The notes under the pieces are model-generated. The model made no database searches. It had not been told where the DNA came from and saw only the letters and a list, made by a program, of their open reading frames with translations. DNA of 64,000 nucleotides, taken from the NCBI RefSeq assembly GCF_028735875.1, contig NZ_CP117834.1, positions 3,026,001 through 3,090,000 on the forward strand, in the 5' to 3' direction. Positions 18,895 to 29,542 of this stretch are shown piece by piece. Positions within the stretch are counted from its first letter, which is position 1; every line of letters starts with the position of its first letter. The DNA comes from Shouchella hunanensis (GTDB lineage Bacteria; Bacillota; Bacilli; Bacillales; Bacillaceae_D). The position numbers were made by a program, and so were the translations under genes.

Positions 18895-21537
18895 ATGAAG
18901 AAATTAACTTCAGCACAAGTGCGACAAATGTTTATTGATTTCTTTAAAGAAAAAGGTCACTCTGTAGAGCCGAGTGCATCATTAGTCCCGTTTGAAGATC
19001 CTAGTTTACTATGGATTAACAGCGGAGTGGCTACATTGAAAAAATATTTTGATGGTCGTATAATTCCTGAAAACCCACGTATCGTTAACGCTCAAAAATC
19101 GATTCGAACGAATGATATTGAAATTGTTGGAAAAACGGCTCGTCACCATACCTTCTTTGAAATGCTTGGCAACTTTTCAATTGGTGATTATTTTAAAGAA
19201 GAAGCGATTATTTGGAGTTGGGAATTTCTCACAAGTGATCAATGGATTGGCTTTGATAAAGAGAAACTATCGGTTACAGTTCACCCTGAAGATCATGAAG
19301 CGTATAAATTATGGATTGAAAAAGTGGGTGTACCTGAAGAACGAATTATTCGTTTAGAAGGGAATTTTTGGGATATTGGTGAAGGGCCAAGTGGACCAAA
19401 CTCGGAAATTTTTTATGATCGTGGTCCAAGCTATGGCAACGATCCGAAAGACCCTGAGTTGTACCCAGGGGGAGAAAATGAGCGTTATTTAGAAATTTGG
19501 AATTTAGTTTTCTCGCAATTTAATCACAATGCAGATGGTACCTATACACCATTACCGAAGAAAAACATTGATACTGGGATGGGACTAGAGCGAATGGTAT
19601 CTGTCATTCAAGATGCAAAAACAAATTTTGATACAGATTTGTTCTTACCAATTATTAAAGAGACCGAGAAATTAGCAAACGCCCCTTATAATAATGGTAA
19701 TGAAGCAGTAGATACAGCTTATAAAGTGGTAGTGGATCATATTCGAACAGTTGCATTTGCAATTGGGGATGGCGCACTTCCGTCAAACGAAGGAAGAGGC
19801 TACGTGCTAAGACGTTTACTTAGACGTGCGGTACGCTTTGCAAAAACAATTGGGATTGAAAAGCCGTTCATGCATACCCTCGTACCAGTAGTTGGTGCTA
19901 TCATGGAAGATTTCTATCCAGAAGTTAACGAAAAGAAAGCGTTTATTCAACGTGTGATTCGCACAGAGGAAGAACGTTTTCACGAAACACTCCATGAAGG
20001 ATTAGTGATCTTAAGTGAGATTATGAAAAAGGCAAAAGAAAACAATGAACAGACGATTACGGGTAAAGATGTGTTTCGCTTATACGACACATACGGTTTC
20101 CCGGTTGATTTAACCGAAGAATATGTGGAAGAAGAGGGGCTTCACATTCATCGTGAAGAATTTGAAAAGGAGATGGAAGCACAGCGTAACCGTGCACGTG
20201 CCGCTAGGCAGGAAAGCGCATCAATGGGTGTTCAAGAAGATGTGTTTGGTGATTTAAAAACACCAAGTATGTTCGTAGGCTATGAGTATACGGAAACGAC
20301 CTCTACAATTAACGTCATGATAAAAGACAAAGAAACCATCGATGTGGCGCAATTAGGCGATACGGTTTCAATTATCTTAGACGAAACCCCTTTTTATGCC
20401 GAAAGCGGTGGTCAAGTAGCGGATCAAGGTGTTCTCTATACAGATAAAGGACAAGGACGCGTACGAGATGTTAAAAAAGCGCCAAATGGCCAACATTTGC
20501 ACACAGTTGAAATGGAGTCAGGCACTCTTCAACAAGGTGATAAAGTTCAAGCACGTATTGAAGTAAGAGAACGGTTAGACATTGTGAAAAATCATACGGC
20601 AACGCATTTGCTTCACCAAGCCTTGAAAGATGTTCTTGGAGAGCACGTTAATCAAGCAGGTTCTCTTGTAAACGGAGATCGACTTCGCTTTGATTTTTCT
20701 CATTTTGGTCAAGTGACGCCAAATGAGCTTGCGCAAATCGAACAGCTTGTAAACGAAAAAATTTGGCAAGCACTGCCGGTCTCGATTACGACTGAGTCTC
20801 TTGCAACTGCGAAAGAAAAAGGCGCGATGGCGCTTTTCGGTGAAAAATATGGTGATGAAGTGCGACTTGTTCAAATTGGCGATTATAGCTTAGAGTTATG
20901 CGGAGGTTGTCACGTTCGCAATTCAGCTGAAATTGGCTTATTTAAGCTCGTTAGCGAATCTGGTATTGGTGCAGGAGTCCGACGAATTGAAGCAGTGACA
21001 TCAAAAGGAGCTTATGACTTTGTTAACGATCAATTATCATTGTTAACGGATGCGCAAGAGCGTTTGAAAGTAAAACAGCTACGAGATGTACCTGCAAGAA
21101 TCGATGCATTACAACAAGATTTACGTGAATTAAATCGTGAAAATGAGTCATTAACTGCACGACTTGCTCAAAAAGAAGCAGGGCAATTGCTTGATAAAGC
21201 AGAAGAGATTAATGGCATTTCAGTATTGGCGGAAGTCGTACAAGCAAAAGATATGGATTCATTACGCGCAATGGTCGATTCTTTAAAGCAAGAGGATCGT
21301 AAAGCAGTTATTGTACTAGGAGCGAAAACAGGTGATAAAGTGTCACTTGTTGCAGGTGTTACGAAAGCAGCGATAAGTGAAGGTCTCCATGCTGGGAAAT
21401 TAATTAAAGAAGTAGCAAGTCGAACTGGCGGTGGCGGTGGCGGCCGTCCTGATATGGCTCAAGCTGGTGGTAAAGATCCATCGAAACTTCAAGATGCGTT
21501 AAACTATGTGAAGGAACATGTCAATTTAATTTCCTAA
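18895..21537 (+). CDS. alaS: Alanyl-tRNA synthetase
   Basis: An 880-residue class II synthetase. The aminoacylation domain opens with [15 protein letters not shown] and has [14 protein letters not shown]; the editing domain carries the zinc motif [12 protein letters not shown] near residue 563 and [13 protein letters not shown] near 662; the C-terminal domain ends with the glycine-rich [18 protein letters not shown] 18895 is chosen because AAGGAGATGA lies 8 bases upstream; an ATG at 18883 falls inside that site. Confidence 0.98.
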   Translation: MKKLTSAQVRQMFIDFFKEKGHSVEPSASLVPFEDPSLLWINSGVATLKKYFDGRIIPENPRIVNAQKSIRTNDIEIVGKTARHHTFFEMLGNFSIGDYFKEEAIIWSWEFLTSDQWIGFDKEKLSVTVHPEDHEAYKLWIEKVGVPEERIIRLEGNFWDIGEGPSGPNSEIFYDRGPSYGNDPKDPELYPGGENERYLEIWNLVFSQFNHNADGTYTPLPKKNIDTGMGLERMVSVIQDAKTNFDTDLFLPIIKETEKLANAPYNNGNEAVDTAYKVVVDHIRTVAFAIGDGALPSNEGRGYVLRRLLRRAVRFAKTIGIEKPFMHTLVPVVGAIMEDFYPEVNEKKAFIQRVIRTEEERFHETLHEGLVILSEIMKKAKENNEQTITGKDVFRLYDTYGFPVDLTEEYVEEEGLHIHREEFEKEMEAQRNRARAARQESASMGVQEDVFGDLKTPSMFVGYEYTETTSTINVMIKDKETIDVAQLGDTVSIILDETPFYAESGGQVADQGVLYTDKGQGRVRDVKKAPNGQHLHTVEMESGTLQQGDKVQARIEVRERLDIVKNHTATHLLHQALKDVLGEHVNQAGSLVNGDRLRFDFSHFGQVTPNELAQIEQLVNEKIWQALPVSITTESLATAKEKGAMALFGEKYGDEVRLVQIGDYSLELCGGCHVRNSAEIGLFKLVSESGIGAGVRRIEAVTSKGAYDFVNDQLSLLTDAQERLKVKQLRDVPARIDALQQDLRELNRENESLTARLAQKEAGQLLDKAEEINGISVLAEVVQAKDMDSLRAMVDSLKQEDRKAVIVLGAKTGDKVSLVAGVTKAAISEGLHAGKLIKEVASRTGGGGGGRPDMAQAGGKDPSKLQDALNYVKEHVNLIS

Positions 21538-21618
21538 TTGAACCAATCTGTTGTACAATGAAGACGATACTGTATTTGAGCAAACCTTCTATTACTAAAA
21601 TAAAAGAGGTGAGAGCAA

Positions 21619-21891
21619 TTGAGTTCAATGGATAATACGATGCAATTTAACTTTAATGATGATTCCTTTGATAAAGACGTTCGTGAAGTGCTCTTATCTG
21701 TTTATGATGCACTTGAGGAAAAAGGGTATAATCCAATTAATCAAATTGTAGGCTACCTCTTGTCTGGCGACCCGGCCTATATACCAAGACATAAAGATGC
21801 ACGTACACTCATTCGCAAACTTGAACGAGATGAACTGATTGAAACATTGGTTAAATCTTATTTAAAGGAGCAGGGAAAAACAATTAAATGA
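21619..21891 (+). CDS. yrzL: IreB-family regulatory phosphoprotein (YrzL)
   Basis: A 90-residue UPF0297/IreB-type protein with [20 protein letters not shown] and [14 protein letters not shown], the conserved core. In Enterococcus IreB is phosphorylated by the IreK kinase. TTG 21619 follows AGAGGTGAGAG. The end overlaps ruvX by four bases (ATGA), an operon conserved across Firmicutes. Confidence 0.92.
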   Translation: MSSMDNTMQFNFNDDSFDKDVREVLLSVYDALEEKGYNPINQIVGYLLSGDPAYIPRHKDARTLIRKLERDELIETLVKSYLKEQGKTIK

Positions 21892-22313
21892 AAATACTCG
21901 GACTAGATGTAGGGACGAAAACGATTGGCATTGCATTAAGTGATGCATTTGGTTGGACTGCTCAAGGTTTGAAAACGATTAGAAGAAATGAATCGAATGA
22001 AGCAGAGGACTTTAAACAAATTGTATCTTTAATAGAAGAGCATGCTGTTCAAACTGTTGTTGTTGGTTATCCTAAAAATATGGATGGAACCATCGGGGCA
22101 AGTGGCCAAAGAAGTGAACAGTTCGTCGCACAGTTGTCAGAATATGTTTCCATTCATACCGAGCTTTGGGACGAGCGTTTAACAACGATGGCCGCTGAGC
22201 GTGTGTTAGTTGATGCAGATGTTAGTCGAAAGAAACGCAAAAAAGTGATTGACCAGATGGCGGCTCGTTTAATCCTGCAAGGGTATCTCGATCGACGTTC
22301 ATACACTAAATAG
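21888..22313 (+). CDS. ruvX: RuvX/YqgF-family Holliday junction resolvase-like nuclease
   Basis: A 141-residue RNase H-fold protein with [16 protein letters not shown] at the N-terminus (catalytic Asp 7), [11 protein letters not shown] near 60 and [14 protein letters not shown] near 98. Family members process Holliday junctions or pre-16S rRNA ends. It overlaps yrzL. Confidence 0.94.
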   Translation: MKILGLDVGTKTIGIALSDAFGWTAQGLKTIRRNESNEAEDFKQIVSLIEEHAVQTVVVGYPKNMDGTIGASGQRSEQFVAQLSEYVSIHTELWDERLTTMAAERVLVDADVSRKKRKKVIDQMAARLILQGYLDRRSYTK

Positions 22314-22333
22314 AAAAAAGGTAGGTTTTTTAC

Positions 22334-22624
22334 ATGGCACAAGAAGAAAAAGAGCGTTTTGTTATTCCAGATGAAGAAGGTACGGAGCACTTATTTGATG
22401 AACTATTCCGTTTTACGGTTGATGAAACAAACAAATCGTATATGGTTTTAGTTCCAGTTGGCGAAGAAGAGGATGACGATGAGGAAGTAGAAGTATTTGC
22501 TTTCCGTTACGAAGATCGTGAAGATGAAGACAATGATATTGCCTTCTTCCCAGTTGAAACAGATGAAGAGTGGGAAATGATTGAAGAAATGTTGAATACA
22601 TTTTCTGAGGAAGAAGACGAGTAA
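22334..22624 (+). CDS. yrzB: DUF1292 acidic protein (YrzB)
   Basis: A 96-residue, strongly acidic protein with the DUF1292 pattern ELFRFTVDETNKSYMVLVPV then FAFRYEDREDEDNDIAFFPV. It always travels with yrzL-ruvX in Bacillus; function unknown. An inverted repeat (AACCCGTGCA / TGCACGGGTT, 22635-22658) follows but without a T tract. Confidence 0.9.
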   Translation: MAQEEKERFVIPDEEGTEHLFDELFRFTVDETNKSYMVLVPVGEEEDDDEEVEVFAFRYEDREDEDNDIAFFPVETDEEWEMIEEMLNTFSEEEDE

Positions 22625-22634
22625 ATAGCACATA

Positions 22635-22658
22635 ACCCGTGCAGGCGTTGCACGGGTT
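22635..22658 (+). other. Hairpin between yrzB and mltG
   Basis: Perfect arms AACCCGTGCA and TGCACGGGTT around GGCG. There is no T run, so it may be an mRNA-stabilising or weak termination hairpin. Confidence 0.6.
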
Positions 22659-22748
22659 CATCCGTATGTGTATGCTGCACATCGTCCAATTCCCCTATAC
22701 AAGAAAGCAGAAAACTATTGTATAATTGGACGAGTGAGGAGGCAATTA

Positions 22749-23894
22749 ATGTCAAAAGAAAAGAAATATAAAGCTAATGATGTTTATCAAGAGCGTGCAT
22801 CTCAGGCAAAGACAGTTCGAAAGATTGTCTTCATCAGTCTGTCGGCTTTTTTTGTCGTTGTACTTGCTGTTATCATTGGCGGTTATACGTACTTTGTTAA
22901 TGCATTAAAGCCTGTCGATGCAAGTGATGACGGACAGGATGTTGAAGTTCACATTCCAGTAAATACCTCTACTTCACAAATTGCACAAATCTTAGAAGAT
23001 GAGGGTGTTATTAGAAATGCAACGTTCTTTCGCTATTATACAAGGTATAAAAACGAATCAGGTTTCCAAGCAGGAACCTATTCACTCAATACATCAATGA
23101 ATACTGATGAAATTATCGAAGAATTAAAAGATGGTCTTGTTATGGCAGAAGCGACGACGACGATTGTCATTCCAGAAGGACTAACACTAAACACGATTAC
23201 AGAACGTCTAAGTGAATTTACAGGTGATAGTCAAGACGATATCTTTTCGTTTATCGATGATGAAGAATTTGTTCAATCACTTATTGAAGAATACGACATG
23301 CTAACGGAAGAAATTTTAGATGAAGACATTCATCACCCACTTGAGGGCTATCTCTTTCCTGCTAGCTATCAGTTCGATGAGGAACAGCCTGACATTGAAG
23401 CGGTTGTACGTTCAATGCTCGACCAAATGCAAATTGTTTATAATGAAAGACAAGGAATCATTAATGCCAGTGACTATACATTTCATGAACTTTTGACGAT
23501 TGGCTCCATCGTAGAACGTGAGGCAAGGGAAAGAGAAGATCGTTTTACGATTGCTGGAGTCTTGCATAATCGTTTAAATGAAGGTATGATGCTACAAGTA
23601 GATCCTACGGTTGCCTATGCGCAAGGGGAACATATTTATATGACCACATATGACGATTTAGAGGTAGATTCACCTTATAATACGTATCAGCATACAGGTT
23701 TACCGCCAGGTCCAATTTCTACTGTGCGAGAGGAAGCGCTCGTTGCGGCAGCTGATCCAAATGAAACAAATTATCTTTACTTTTATGCCCGTTATAATGG
23801 CGAGATTATTTATAATGAAGAGTATGATGCTCATTTAGAGGCAAGAGATACGTATCGTCATGAATGGCAAGAGGCAGCAGAGGATACTGAATAA
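22749..23894 (+). CDS. mltG: Endolytic murein transglycosylase MltG
   Basis: A 381-residue YceG-like membrane-anchored enzyme that cleaves nascent glycan strands. It has one N-terminal membrane helix (about 28-52, VFISLSAFFVVVLAVIIGGY), a LysM-like segment (EVHIPVNTSTSQIAQILEDE), and the catalytic region LLTIGSIVEREAREREDRF with the active glutamate, then LQVDPTVAYA. ATG 22749 follows GGAGG; upstream in-frame starts lie before the promoter-like TATAAT at about 22719. Confidence 0.94.
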   Translation: MSKEKKYKANDVYQERASQAKTVRKIVFISLSAFFVVVLAVIIGGYTYFVNALKPVDASDDGQDVEVHIPVNTSTSQIAQILEDEGVIRNATFFRYYTRYKNESGFQAGTYSLNTSMNTDEIIEELKDGLVMAEATTTIVIPEGLTLNTITERLSEFTGDSQDDIFSFIDDEEFVQSLIEEYDMLTEEILDEDIHHPLEGYLFPASYQFDEEQPDIEAVVRSMLDQMQIVYNERQGIINASDYTFHELLTIGSIVEREAREREDRFTIAGVLHNRLNEGMMLQVDPTVAYAQGEHIYMTTYDDLEVDSPYNTYQHTGLPPGPISTVREEALVAAADPNETNYLYFYARYNGEIIYNEEYDAHLEARDTYRHEWQEAAEDTE

Positions 23895-23954
23895 AGTAAG
23901 CATAGGGAGCAACGTGCTCCCATGCTTTTTTCGTAAAAGGATGTTCGAACGTAC

Positions 23955-24629
23955 ATGATAAATGAAGAAATGATCTCATATATTGCATCTTTAAACCGTG
24001 CAAAAAGCAAACTGGTTCTTGAAATGGAAGCATTGGCTCGCAAAGAAAACGTGCCGATTATGGATGAACTGTCATTAAGCGCAATGGTTTCCATTTTGCA
24101 AGCACAGCAACCAAAGCGAATTTTAGAAGTAGGGACAGCGATTGGTTATTCTGCTATACGATTAGCGGAAGCGCTTCCTTCAACAACCATTATTACCATT
24201 GAGCGGGATGAGCACCGCTACGAACAAGCTGTAGCTCATATTGAACGGGCGGGACTATCGGACCGAATTATTCCTTATCTGGCTGATGCAGAAGATGCCG
24301 TTCATTTGCTTACACCCTACCTTCCTTTTGACAGTATTTTTATTGATGCTGCTAAAGGAAAATATCAAGCATTCTTTGAACAGTTTGAACCGCTTTTATC
24401 AGATAATGGTGTTATCTTAAGTGATAATATTTTATTTAGAGGGCTTGTAGCTAAACAAGATTTATCTATGGAGCCTAAGCGAATTCAAAAGCTGGTTTCA
24501 AAAATAAAGCACTACAATGAATGGCTTAGTCAACACACTGAGTTTTACACATCCATTATTCCAATCGGAGACGGTATAGCTTGTAGTACGAGAATAAAGA
24601 GGGAAGATTATGACAATAAATCAAAATAG
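23955..24629 (+). CDS. trmR: tRNA 5-hydroxyuridine methyltransferase (TrmR/YrrM)
   Basis: A 224-residue class I SAM methyltransferase of the O-methyltransferase 3 family: [20 protein letters not shown] near residues 56-75, [14 protein letters not shown] near 132, and LSDNILFRG near 155. In B. subtilis YrrM (TrmR) methylates ho5U34 in tRNA to mo5U. Here the U32-type peptidase genes yrrN and yrrO, which normally follow and help make ho5U, are missing; udk follows with a 20-base overlap. Confidence 0.86.
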   Translation: MINEEMISYIASLNRAKSKLVLEMEALARKENVPIMDELSLSAMVSILQAQQPKRILEVGTAIGYSAIRLAEALPSTTIITIERDEHRYEQAVAHIERAGLSDRIIPYLADAEDAVHLLTPYLPFDSIFIDAAKGKYQAFFEQFEPLLSDNGVILSDNILFRGLVAKQDLSMEPKRIQKLVSKIKHYNEWLSQHTEFYTSIIPIGDGIACSTRIKREDYDNKSK

Positions 24630-25260
24630 ACCTGTTATTATAGGGGTAGCTGGTGGTACTGGTTCTGGCAAAACAACCGTTGCAAAAGAAATTTTTAATC
24701 AATTTAACCAATCTTCTATTGTTTTGATTGAACAAGATGCTTACTATAAGAATCAAGATCATCTTGCGTTTGAAGACCGATTAAAAACAAATTACGATCA
24801 TCCGCTTGCATTTGACAATGAGTTGCTTTATGCTCACCTGAGACAGCTTGTTGATCGCACGCCTATTTACAAACCTGCATATGACTATGCGCAGCATACA
24901 CGTGCAAAGGAAGTACTGGAAATCGAACCGAAAGACGTCATTATTTTAGAAGGGATTTTAATTCTAGAAGATGAGCGTTTACGCAGTATGATGGACATTA
25001 AAGTATTTGTTGACACGGATGCTGACATTCGTATTATGAGGCGACTTTTAAGGGATACAAAAGAAAGAGGGCGTACGATTGAATCTGTTATCGAGCAATA
25101 TACCAATGTGGTTCGTCCGATGCATTTACAATTTATTGAACCAACGAAGCGTTATGCAGACGTGATTATTCCTGAAGGTGGAGAAAATAAAGTTGCGATT
25201 GATTTAATGGCAACAAAGATCAGAACGGTTATCCAACAAAAGCAGGATTCAAACATCTAA
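24610..25260 (+). CDS. udk: Uridine kinase
   Basis: A 216-residue kinase phosphorylating uridine and cytidine. P-loop [14 protein letters not shown] is at residues 12-25, [11 protein letters not shown] near 61, [15 protein letters not shown] near 112. Ribosome site GAGGGAAG lies inside the trmR end. In B. subtilis udk also sits between the yrrM region and greA. Confidence 0.96.
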   Translation: MTINQNRPVIIGVAGGTGSGKTTVAKEIFNQFNQSSIVLIEQDAYYKNQDHLAFEDRLKTNYDHPLAFDNELLYAHLRQLVDRTPIYKPAYDYAQHTRAKEVLEIEPKDVIILEGILILEDERLRSMMDIKVFVDTDADIRIMRRLLRDTKERGRTIESVIEQYTNVVRPMHLQFIEPTKRYADVIIPEGGENKVAIDLMATKIRTVIQQKQDSNI

Positions 25261-25301
25261 TGATATAGATTCTTTACTAACATTGAGGAGTGAATGAAAG
25301 A

Positions 25302-25778
25302 ATGGCTGAAGAGAAAAAACATTATATGACAGAAGAAGGAAAAAAGAAATTAGAAGATGAATTGCAACATTTAATTACGACTCGACGTAAAGAAGTAGTC
25401 GAGCGTATCAAAATAGCTAGAAGTTTTGGCGATTTATCAGAGAACTCCGAGTACGACTCCGCAAAGGAAGACCAGGCGTTTGTAGAAGGTCGAATTGCAC
25501 AACTTGAAAAAATGATTCGTAATGCTGTCATGATTGAAAAAGAAAAAACAGCAAGTAATGTTGTATCACTTGGTAAAACAGTACGTCTAATTGAATTACC
25601 TGATGGGGATGAAGAAGAGTACACCATTGTTGGTTCAGCTGAATCAGACCCACTTGATGGGAAGATTTCAAATGACTCCCCAATGGCACAAAGCTTATTA
25701 GGGAAAACGGTTAAAGATAAAGTCACGGTCAATACGCCAGCTGGTGAAATGGAAGTAGAAATTTTAGAGATTCGCTAA
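25302..25778 (+). CDS. greA: Transcription elongation factor GreA
   Basis: A 158-residue factor that rescues backtracked RNA polymerase. The N-terminal coiled coil carries [16 protein letters not shown] near residues 42-57 with the tip acidic residues; the C-terminal FKBP-like domain has [21 protein letters not shown] 25302 gives the standard length and follows GAGGAGTGA; an in-frame start at 25290 overlaps that site. Confidence 0.97.
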   Translation: MAEEKKHYMTEEGKKKLEDELQHLITTRRKEVVERIKIARSFGDLSENSEYDSAKEDQAFVEGRIAQLEKMIRNAVMIEKEKTASNVVSLGKTVRLIELPDGDEEEYTIVGSAESDPLDGKISNDSPMAQSLLGKTVKDKVTVNTPAGEMEVEILEIR

Positions 25779-25782
25779 TAGT

Positions 25783-25824
25783 AAAAAAGTCTCCTTTTTC
25801 TGTTTAACTGAAGGAGACTTTTTT
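25783..25824 (+). terminator. Intrinsic terminator of greA
   Basis: AAAAAAGTCTCCTT (25783-25796) against AAGGAGACTTTTTT (25811-25824). Confidence 0.92.
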
Positions 25825-25902
25825 CGCTTGCTAAGTGATACCTGTTGCGGTTTAATTAGAACGAGCTATAATGGAGTAGAGAGATAGGAGGGAATTTACA
25901 CT

Positions 25903-26508
25903 ATGGGCCAACGTTATGAAAGCCGTAAAGATAAACGAAAAAACCAAATCCTTAACATCGCGATTACCATTGTTGTCATTCTAATTCTCTTTTTTGGAGG
26001 TACATTAGTCGTAAATATGGTGAATCAAGACCAAACTGCTACAGAAGAGAGCAGACAAATTATAGACCCTGATTCAGATGAATCGGATGAGTCTAGTGAT
26101 AATGAGGAAACAGAAGACGAGGCAAATGAAGAAGATGCTTCAAATGAAGAAGACGGTATAGATGAGGAAGAAGCGACTGAAGAGGACGATGCCAACGAAG
26201 AAGAAGATGGCGGACAAGCTGAAGTAGGGGATGTGTTACCAACAGAGCAAACGAACCCTGCTCCAAATAACTTCGGTGGTCAAAATTGGAATGAGATGGA
26301 ACAAGCAGCATATAATGCAACTGGTCTATCGAGTAGTACGAGTGATACCATTTGGATTGGAAACGGTGGATCGACTACGAGTGCCATTGTGACGCTATTA
26401 GATAAAGGCACGGGGCTGTATTATCAAGTTCGTTTACAGTGGGTAGAATCCCCAGAACTTGGCTGGCAAATTGAATCAGTGAATCAATCGGAAACAAATC
26501 CGAATTAA
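25903..26508 (+). CDS. yrrS: DUF1510 membrane protein (YrrS)
   Basis: A 201-residue protein: short basic cytoplasmic start (QRYESRKDKRKNQ), one membrane helix (about 16-37), a long Asp/Glu-rich linker (45-105), and a C-terminal extracytoplasmic domain with WNEMEQAAYNATGLSS and YYQVRLQWVESPELGWQIES. It matches YrrS of B. subtilis, placed after greA. A penicillin-binding protein gene (yrrR) that accompanies it there is absent here. Confidence 0.88.
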   Translation: MGQRYESRKDKRKNQILNIAITIVVILILFFGGTLVVNMVNQDQTATEESRQIIDPDSDESDESSDNEETEDEANEEDASNEEDGIDEEEATEEDDANEEEDGGQAEVGDVLPTEQTNPAPNNFGGQNWNEMEQAAYNATGLSSSTSDTIWIGNGGSTTSAIVTLLDKGTGLYYQVRLQWVESPELGWQIESVNQSETNPN

Positions 26509-26514
26509 AGAACC

Positions 26515-26555
26515 AAAGCCTTTCCATTCACACTGTATGGAGAGGCTTTTCTTTG
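26515..26555 (+). terminator. Intrinsic terminator of yrrS
   Basis: AAAGCCTTTCCAT (26515-26527) against ATGGAGAGGCTTTT, then CTTTG. Confidence 0.85.
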
Positions 26556-26691
26556 CTCGAAAGGAAAAATCGTATTGAAGTAAAGAAAACGGACTATTCA
26601 ATGCTTAAAGAATAGACTTTTTTAGTGAAACAAGTGAAAGCAATGTGTATACTAGTTGAGGAAGCATTTTGCTAGGGAAAGGATGAATTAA

Positions 26692-27384
26692 ATGAAAATA
26701 GGCATCATCGGCGCAATGGAAGAAGAGGTTAATTATTTAAGAAAGCAAATGACGGATGTAACGGTAACAGTTATTGCAAATTGTGAGTTTACAGACGGCA
26801 ATTTGAACGGTACAAATGTTATTTTAACAAAATGCGGAATTGGTAAAGTGAACGCCGCTTTAGCAACGTCTATTTTAAACGATCGCTATCAACCAACATA
26901 TGTTATTAATACAGGTGTAGCAGGCGGTTTAAACCAAACGATGGCTGTAGGGGATTTGGTTATCTCAACAGAAGTGCGTCATCACGATGTAGACGCAACT
27001 GTATTTGGATATGAGTATGGTCAAGTACCAGGTATGGTTTCAGCATATTTACCTGAACCAACTCTAATTGAAGCAGCAAAGGACGCTGCAACCAAGGTTG
27101 GCTTTCACGTTGAGGAAGGTTTAGTTGTAACAGGAGATTCGTTTATGGACGATGAAGAGCGAGTGAACGCTGTCAAAGTGCGTTTTCCAACTGCATTTTG
27201 TGCAGAAATGGAAGCTGCTGCGATTGCACAAGTCTGTCATCAATACGGAACACCTTTTGTCATTATACGTGCATTATCTGACGTTGCTGGGCAAGATGCG
27301 AAAATGTCTTATGACACCTTTTTAGAAAAATCAGCTGTCAATTCAGCGAAACAAGTCATGCTAATGATTGAGTCATTGGCGTAA
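26692..27384 (+). CDS. mtnN: 5'-methylthioadenosine/S-adenosylhomocysteine nucleosidase
   Basis: A 230-residue MTA/SAH nucleosidase recycling by-products of [18 protein letters not shown] is at the N-terminus (Glu 12), [19 protein letters not shown] near 75, the substrate motif [16 protein letters not shown] near 170 and [10 protein letters not shown] near 194 with the catalytic Asp. GGAAAGG precedes ATG. The mccA-mccB pair that follows in B. subtilis is missing. Confidence 0.97.
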   Translation: MKIGIIGAMEEEVNYLRKQMTDVTVTVIANCEFTDGNLNGTNVILTKCGIGKVNAALATSILNDRYQPTYVINTGVAGGLNQTMAVGDLVISTEVRHHDVDATVFGYEYGQVPGMVSAYLPEPTLIEAAKDAATKVGFHVEEGLVVTGDSFMDDEERVNAVKVRFPTAFCAEMEAAAIAQVCHQYGTPFVIIRALSDVAGQDAKMSYDTFLEKSAVNSAKQVMLMIESLA

Positions 27385-27464
27385 CGTTTTTTTCCAGTTG
27401 AGGAAAGAGTCTTCGCTTCTTTTAAGCACGTCATCTGTTATGATGAGGGAAAGGGGGAAGCGGA

Positions 27465-27701
27465 GTGGATCAAAGAGATAAACTAGTATATGCAAAAAAA
27501 GACTATCATGCTTTTTGTCTTGTGTTTTTAGGTATTGGTTTCTTTTTAACTGTGGGTTTATGGCTTCCAGAACCCTATCGAATTGAAACAACGTTGGCAT
27601 TAGCTGTTATTGTAGGCGCCTGTCTTGTTTTTTCCAGTGGCTGTTTTGTCTTGTCTTGGCTAGCAAATATGCGTTTACAACGATTAAATAATAAAGAATA
27701 A
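27465..27701 (+). CDS. yrhC: YrhC-like small membrane protein
   Basis: A 78-residue protein with two predicted helices (about 17-37 and 42-65) and a basic C-terminus. The GTG start follows AAAGGGGGAAG. YrhC closes the mtnN-mccA-mccB operon of B. subtilis; here it lies directly after mtnN. Function unknown. Confidence 0.75.
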   Translation: MDQRDKLVYAKKDYHAFCLVFLGIGFFLTVGLWLPEPYRIETTLALAVIVGACLVFSSGCFVLSWLANMRLQRLNNKE

Positions 27702-27750
27702 AAAAAGCTGTCCCAAAAGTCCTGTAGCAGACTTGACGGACAGCTTTTTT
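27701..27750. terminator. Bidirectional terminator between yrhC and the NUDIX gene
   Basis: AAAAAAGCTGTCC (27701-27713) against GGACAGCTTTTTT (27738-27750), with A and T tracts serving both strands of this convergent pair. Confidence 0.9.
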
Positions 27751-27771
27751 ATAAAGGCGGAAGCCCTTGTT

Positions 27772-28377
27772 TTATGATTTTATATGCTCTAGAAATTCTT
27801 GTAAGATACGAGCAGTTAACCCCCATATAATATGCTCTTTATACACATAAAAAGATTCTGGGGTACTATAGCGCTTGTCTTGATAAGCGACGGCATTGGC
27901 AATACGATCGATAGGAAAATCTTTTCCAGGCTTAATGATAACATCTACATAGCCAATTTCAGGCGGTGTAGAGAGTAGTACGGCTACTGGAACGGTAAAC
28001 CAATCTTCTACTTCAGCTGTGTTCGGTTTAATCTCATCTAGTGAATCAATATACGCAACGAAAGGATGAATGAGGCCACGCCGAGGAGATTCGATTTTAT
28101 TTAGAGAAGAAAGAATCGTTACTTTCTCTTGTTTTATACCAAACTCTTCATGGAACTCTCTTAAAGCAGCGGCTTGCGCATCTTGATCATCTCGATCAAT
28201 TCGACCTCCAGGAAAACAAGTCTCACCAGGTTGAGCATGTAACGTTAATGCTCGAACTTGGAATAGAATATGAAGTTCATCTTTTATGGAAACAAGGGGC
28301 AAAAGAACGGCAGCATCACGCACATAGTTTTTCTTTTGAGGTGTTGAAAGCTTCTGTTTAATTTCTTCTAAATTCAC
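27772..28377 (-). CDS. NUDIX hydrolase, CoA pyrophosphatase type
   Basis: A 201-residue NUDIX enzyme. The NudL/YeaB-type signature is visible: LTLHAQPGETCFPGGRID followed by AAALREFHEEFG, the NUDIX box with catalytic glutamates. Members hydrolyse CoA or acyl-CoA. GTG 28377 is chosen because GGAGGG lies just upstream; the longer ATG start at 28446 has no ribosome site. It is downstream of lplJ on the same strand. Confidence 0.84.
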   Translation of the reverse strand: MNLEEIKQKLSTPQKKNYVRDAAVLLPLVSIKDELHILFQVRALTLHAQPGETCFPGGRIDRDDQDAQAAALREFHEEFGIKQEKVTILSSLNKIESPRRGLIHPFVAYIDSLDEIKPNTAEVEDWFTVPVAVLLSTPPEIGYVDVIIKPGKDFPIDRIANAVAYQDKRYSTPESFYVYKEHIIWGLTARILQEFLEHIKS

Positions 28378-28517
28378 AATACCCTCCAACTGAAAAATAC
28401 TGTTAGATCTTGTTACAATCTCAATGAAATCGTTTGGATCATCCATTATAGTAATATATAAGGAAAGGATATAACCCTTGCTTTCTAATTGTTCTTTCTT
28501 GTCTCTCTCCCCAATTG

Positions 28518-28550
28518 GGCGACCATATTATGTGGTCGCCACTTTTTTTT
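28518..28550 (+). other. Hairpin with plus-strand T tract between lplJ and the NUDIX gene
   Basis: GGCGACCATA and TATGTGGTCGCC followed by ACTTTTTTTT on the plus strand. The flanking genes are both on the minus strand, where no T tract follows the stem, so as a terminator it would block antisense transcription. Confidence 0.55.
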
Positions 28551-28552
28551 GC

Positions 28553-29542
28553 TTAATAAATAAGAGAAAGAAACTCTTCTTTACTAATAGATCCAAAATA
28601 TGCTTTTAAATCCGCCGAATCAAGTACCTGAGCTAGCTCACTAGCATCGTAGCGCTTGCCAACGAGTTGTTCTTCAAGTCCACTCACATCAGCTACCCCA
28701 AAAAAATCACCAAAAATCTTACAGTCACTTATAACGCCTTTTTTAACATTTAAGCGTAAGTCAATGGTTCCAATTGGAAATCGTTTTGACCGCTGAATAT
28801 CAAAGGCTGGGGATTTACCATAATTCCAGTCCCAACTTTGATAGCGCTCAGAAGATAATGCGTTAATTTCTTTCCATTCCTCTTCAGTTATCACATGCTC
28901 TGGAATGTCTTCCTGCCCATTAAAAATGTATTGTAAAAGCATAGACTTAAACTCTTCCATTGTCATCGGCTGTTTAAGAAACTCAGAAATATTTGCCACT
29001 CGACTTCGGATAGATTTAATCCCTTTTGATTTTATTTTATCATCCTTCACACGAAGCGCAGAAACGACGTTTTCAATTTCAGATTGCAACATTAATGTAC
29101 CGTGAGAAAACATTCTTCCTTTTGTTGTAAACTGGGCATTACCAGAGATCTTTCTTTCTCCAACTTGAATGTCATTTCTACCACTTAATTCAGCCTGAAC
29201 CCCAAGCTGTTTTAATGCTTGTACAACGGGCTCCGTAAATTTTTTGAAGTTATGAAAAGAATCTCCGTCATCCTTTGTAATGAAGCTAAAATTTAAATTG
29301 CCCAAATCGTGATAAACCGCGCCACCTCCTGAAAGACGACGAACGACATGTAGATTGTTGTCTTTCACATAATCGAGGTTAATTTCTTCAAATGTATTTT
29401 GATTTTTACCAATAATAATGGACGGTTCGTTAATATAAAATAAGAGGTAAGATTCATTAGGGTCAAGGTTTTTTAATGCCCATTCTTCGATTGCTAAATT
29501 GATCCGAGGATCTGTCAGATTGTTGTTATTAATAAACTTCAT
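28553..29542 (-). CDS. lplJ: Lipoate-protein ligase LplJ
   Basis: A 329-residue ligase attaching scavenged lipoate to E2 and GcvH proteins. It has the lipoate-binding RRLSGGGAVYHDLGNLNFSF near residues 69-88, the adenylate-binding GRNDIQVGERKISGNAQF near 140-157, and the C-terminal domain of LplA-type enzymes. GGGAG precedes ATG 29542. Length and domain order are complete. Confidence 0.95.
   Translation of the reverse strand: MKFINNNNLTDPRINLAIEEWALKNLDPNESYLLFYINEPSIIIGKNQNTFEEINLDYVKDNNLHVVRRLSGGGAVYHDLGNLNFSFITKDDGDSFHNFKKFTEPVVQALKQLGVQAELSGRNDIQVGERKISGNAQFTTKGRMFSHGTLMLQSEIENVVSALRVKDDKIKSKGIKSIRSRVANISEFLKQPMTMEEFKSMLLQYIFNGQEDIPEHVITEEEWKEINALSSERYQSWDWNYGKSPAFDIQRSKRFPIGTIDLRLNVKKGVISDCKIFGDFFGVADVSGLEEQLVGKRYDASELAQVLDSADLKAYFGSISKEEFLSLIY

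Noticed and set aside
26093-26320. Minus-strand frame inside yrrS rich in Leu and His
   Set aside because: It is the antisense of the acidic Glu/Asp linker and has no ribosome site.
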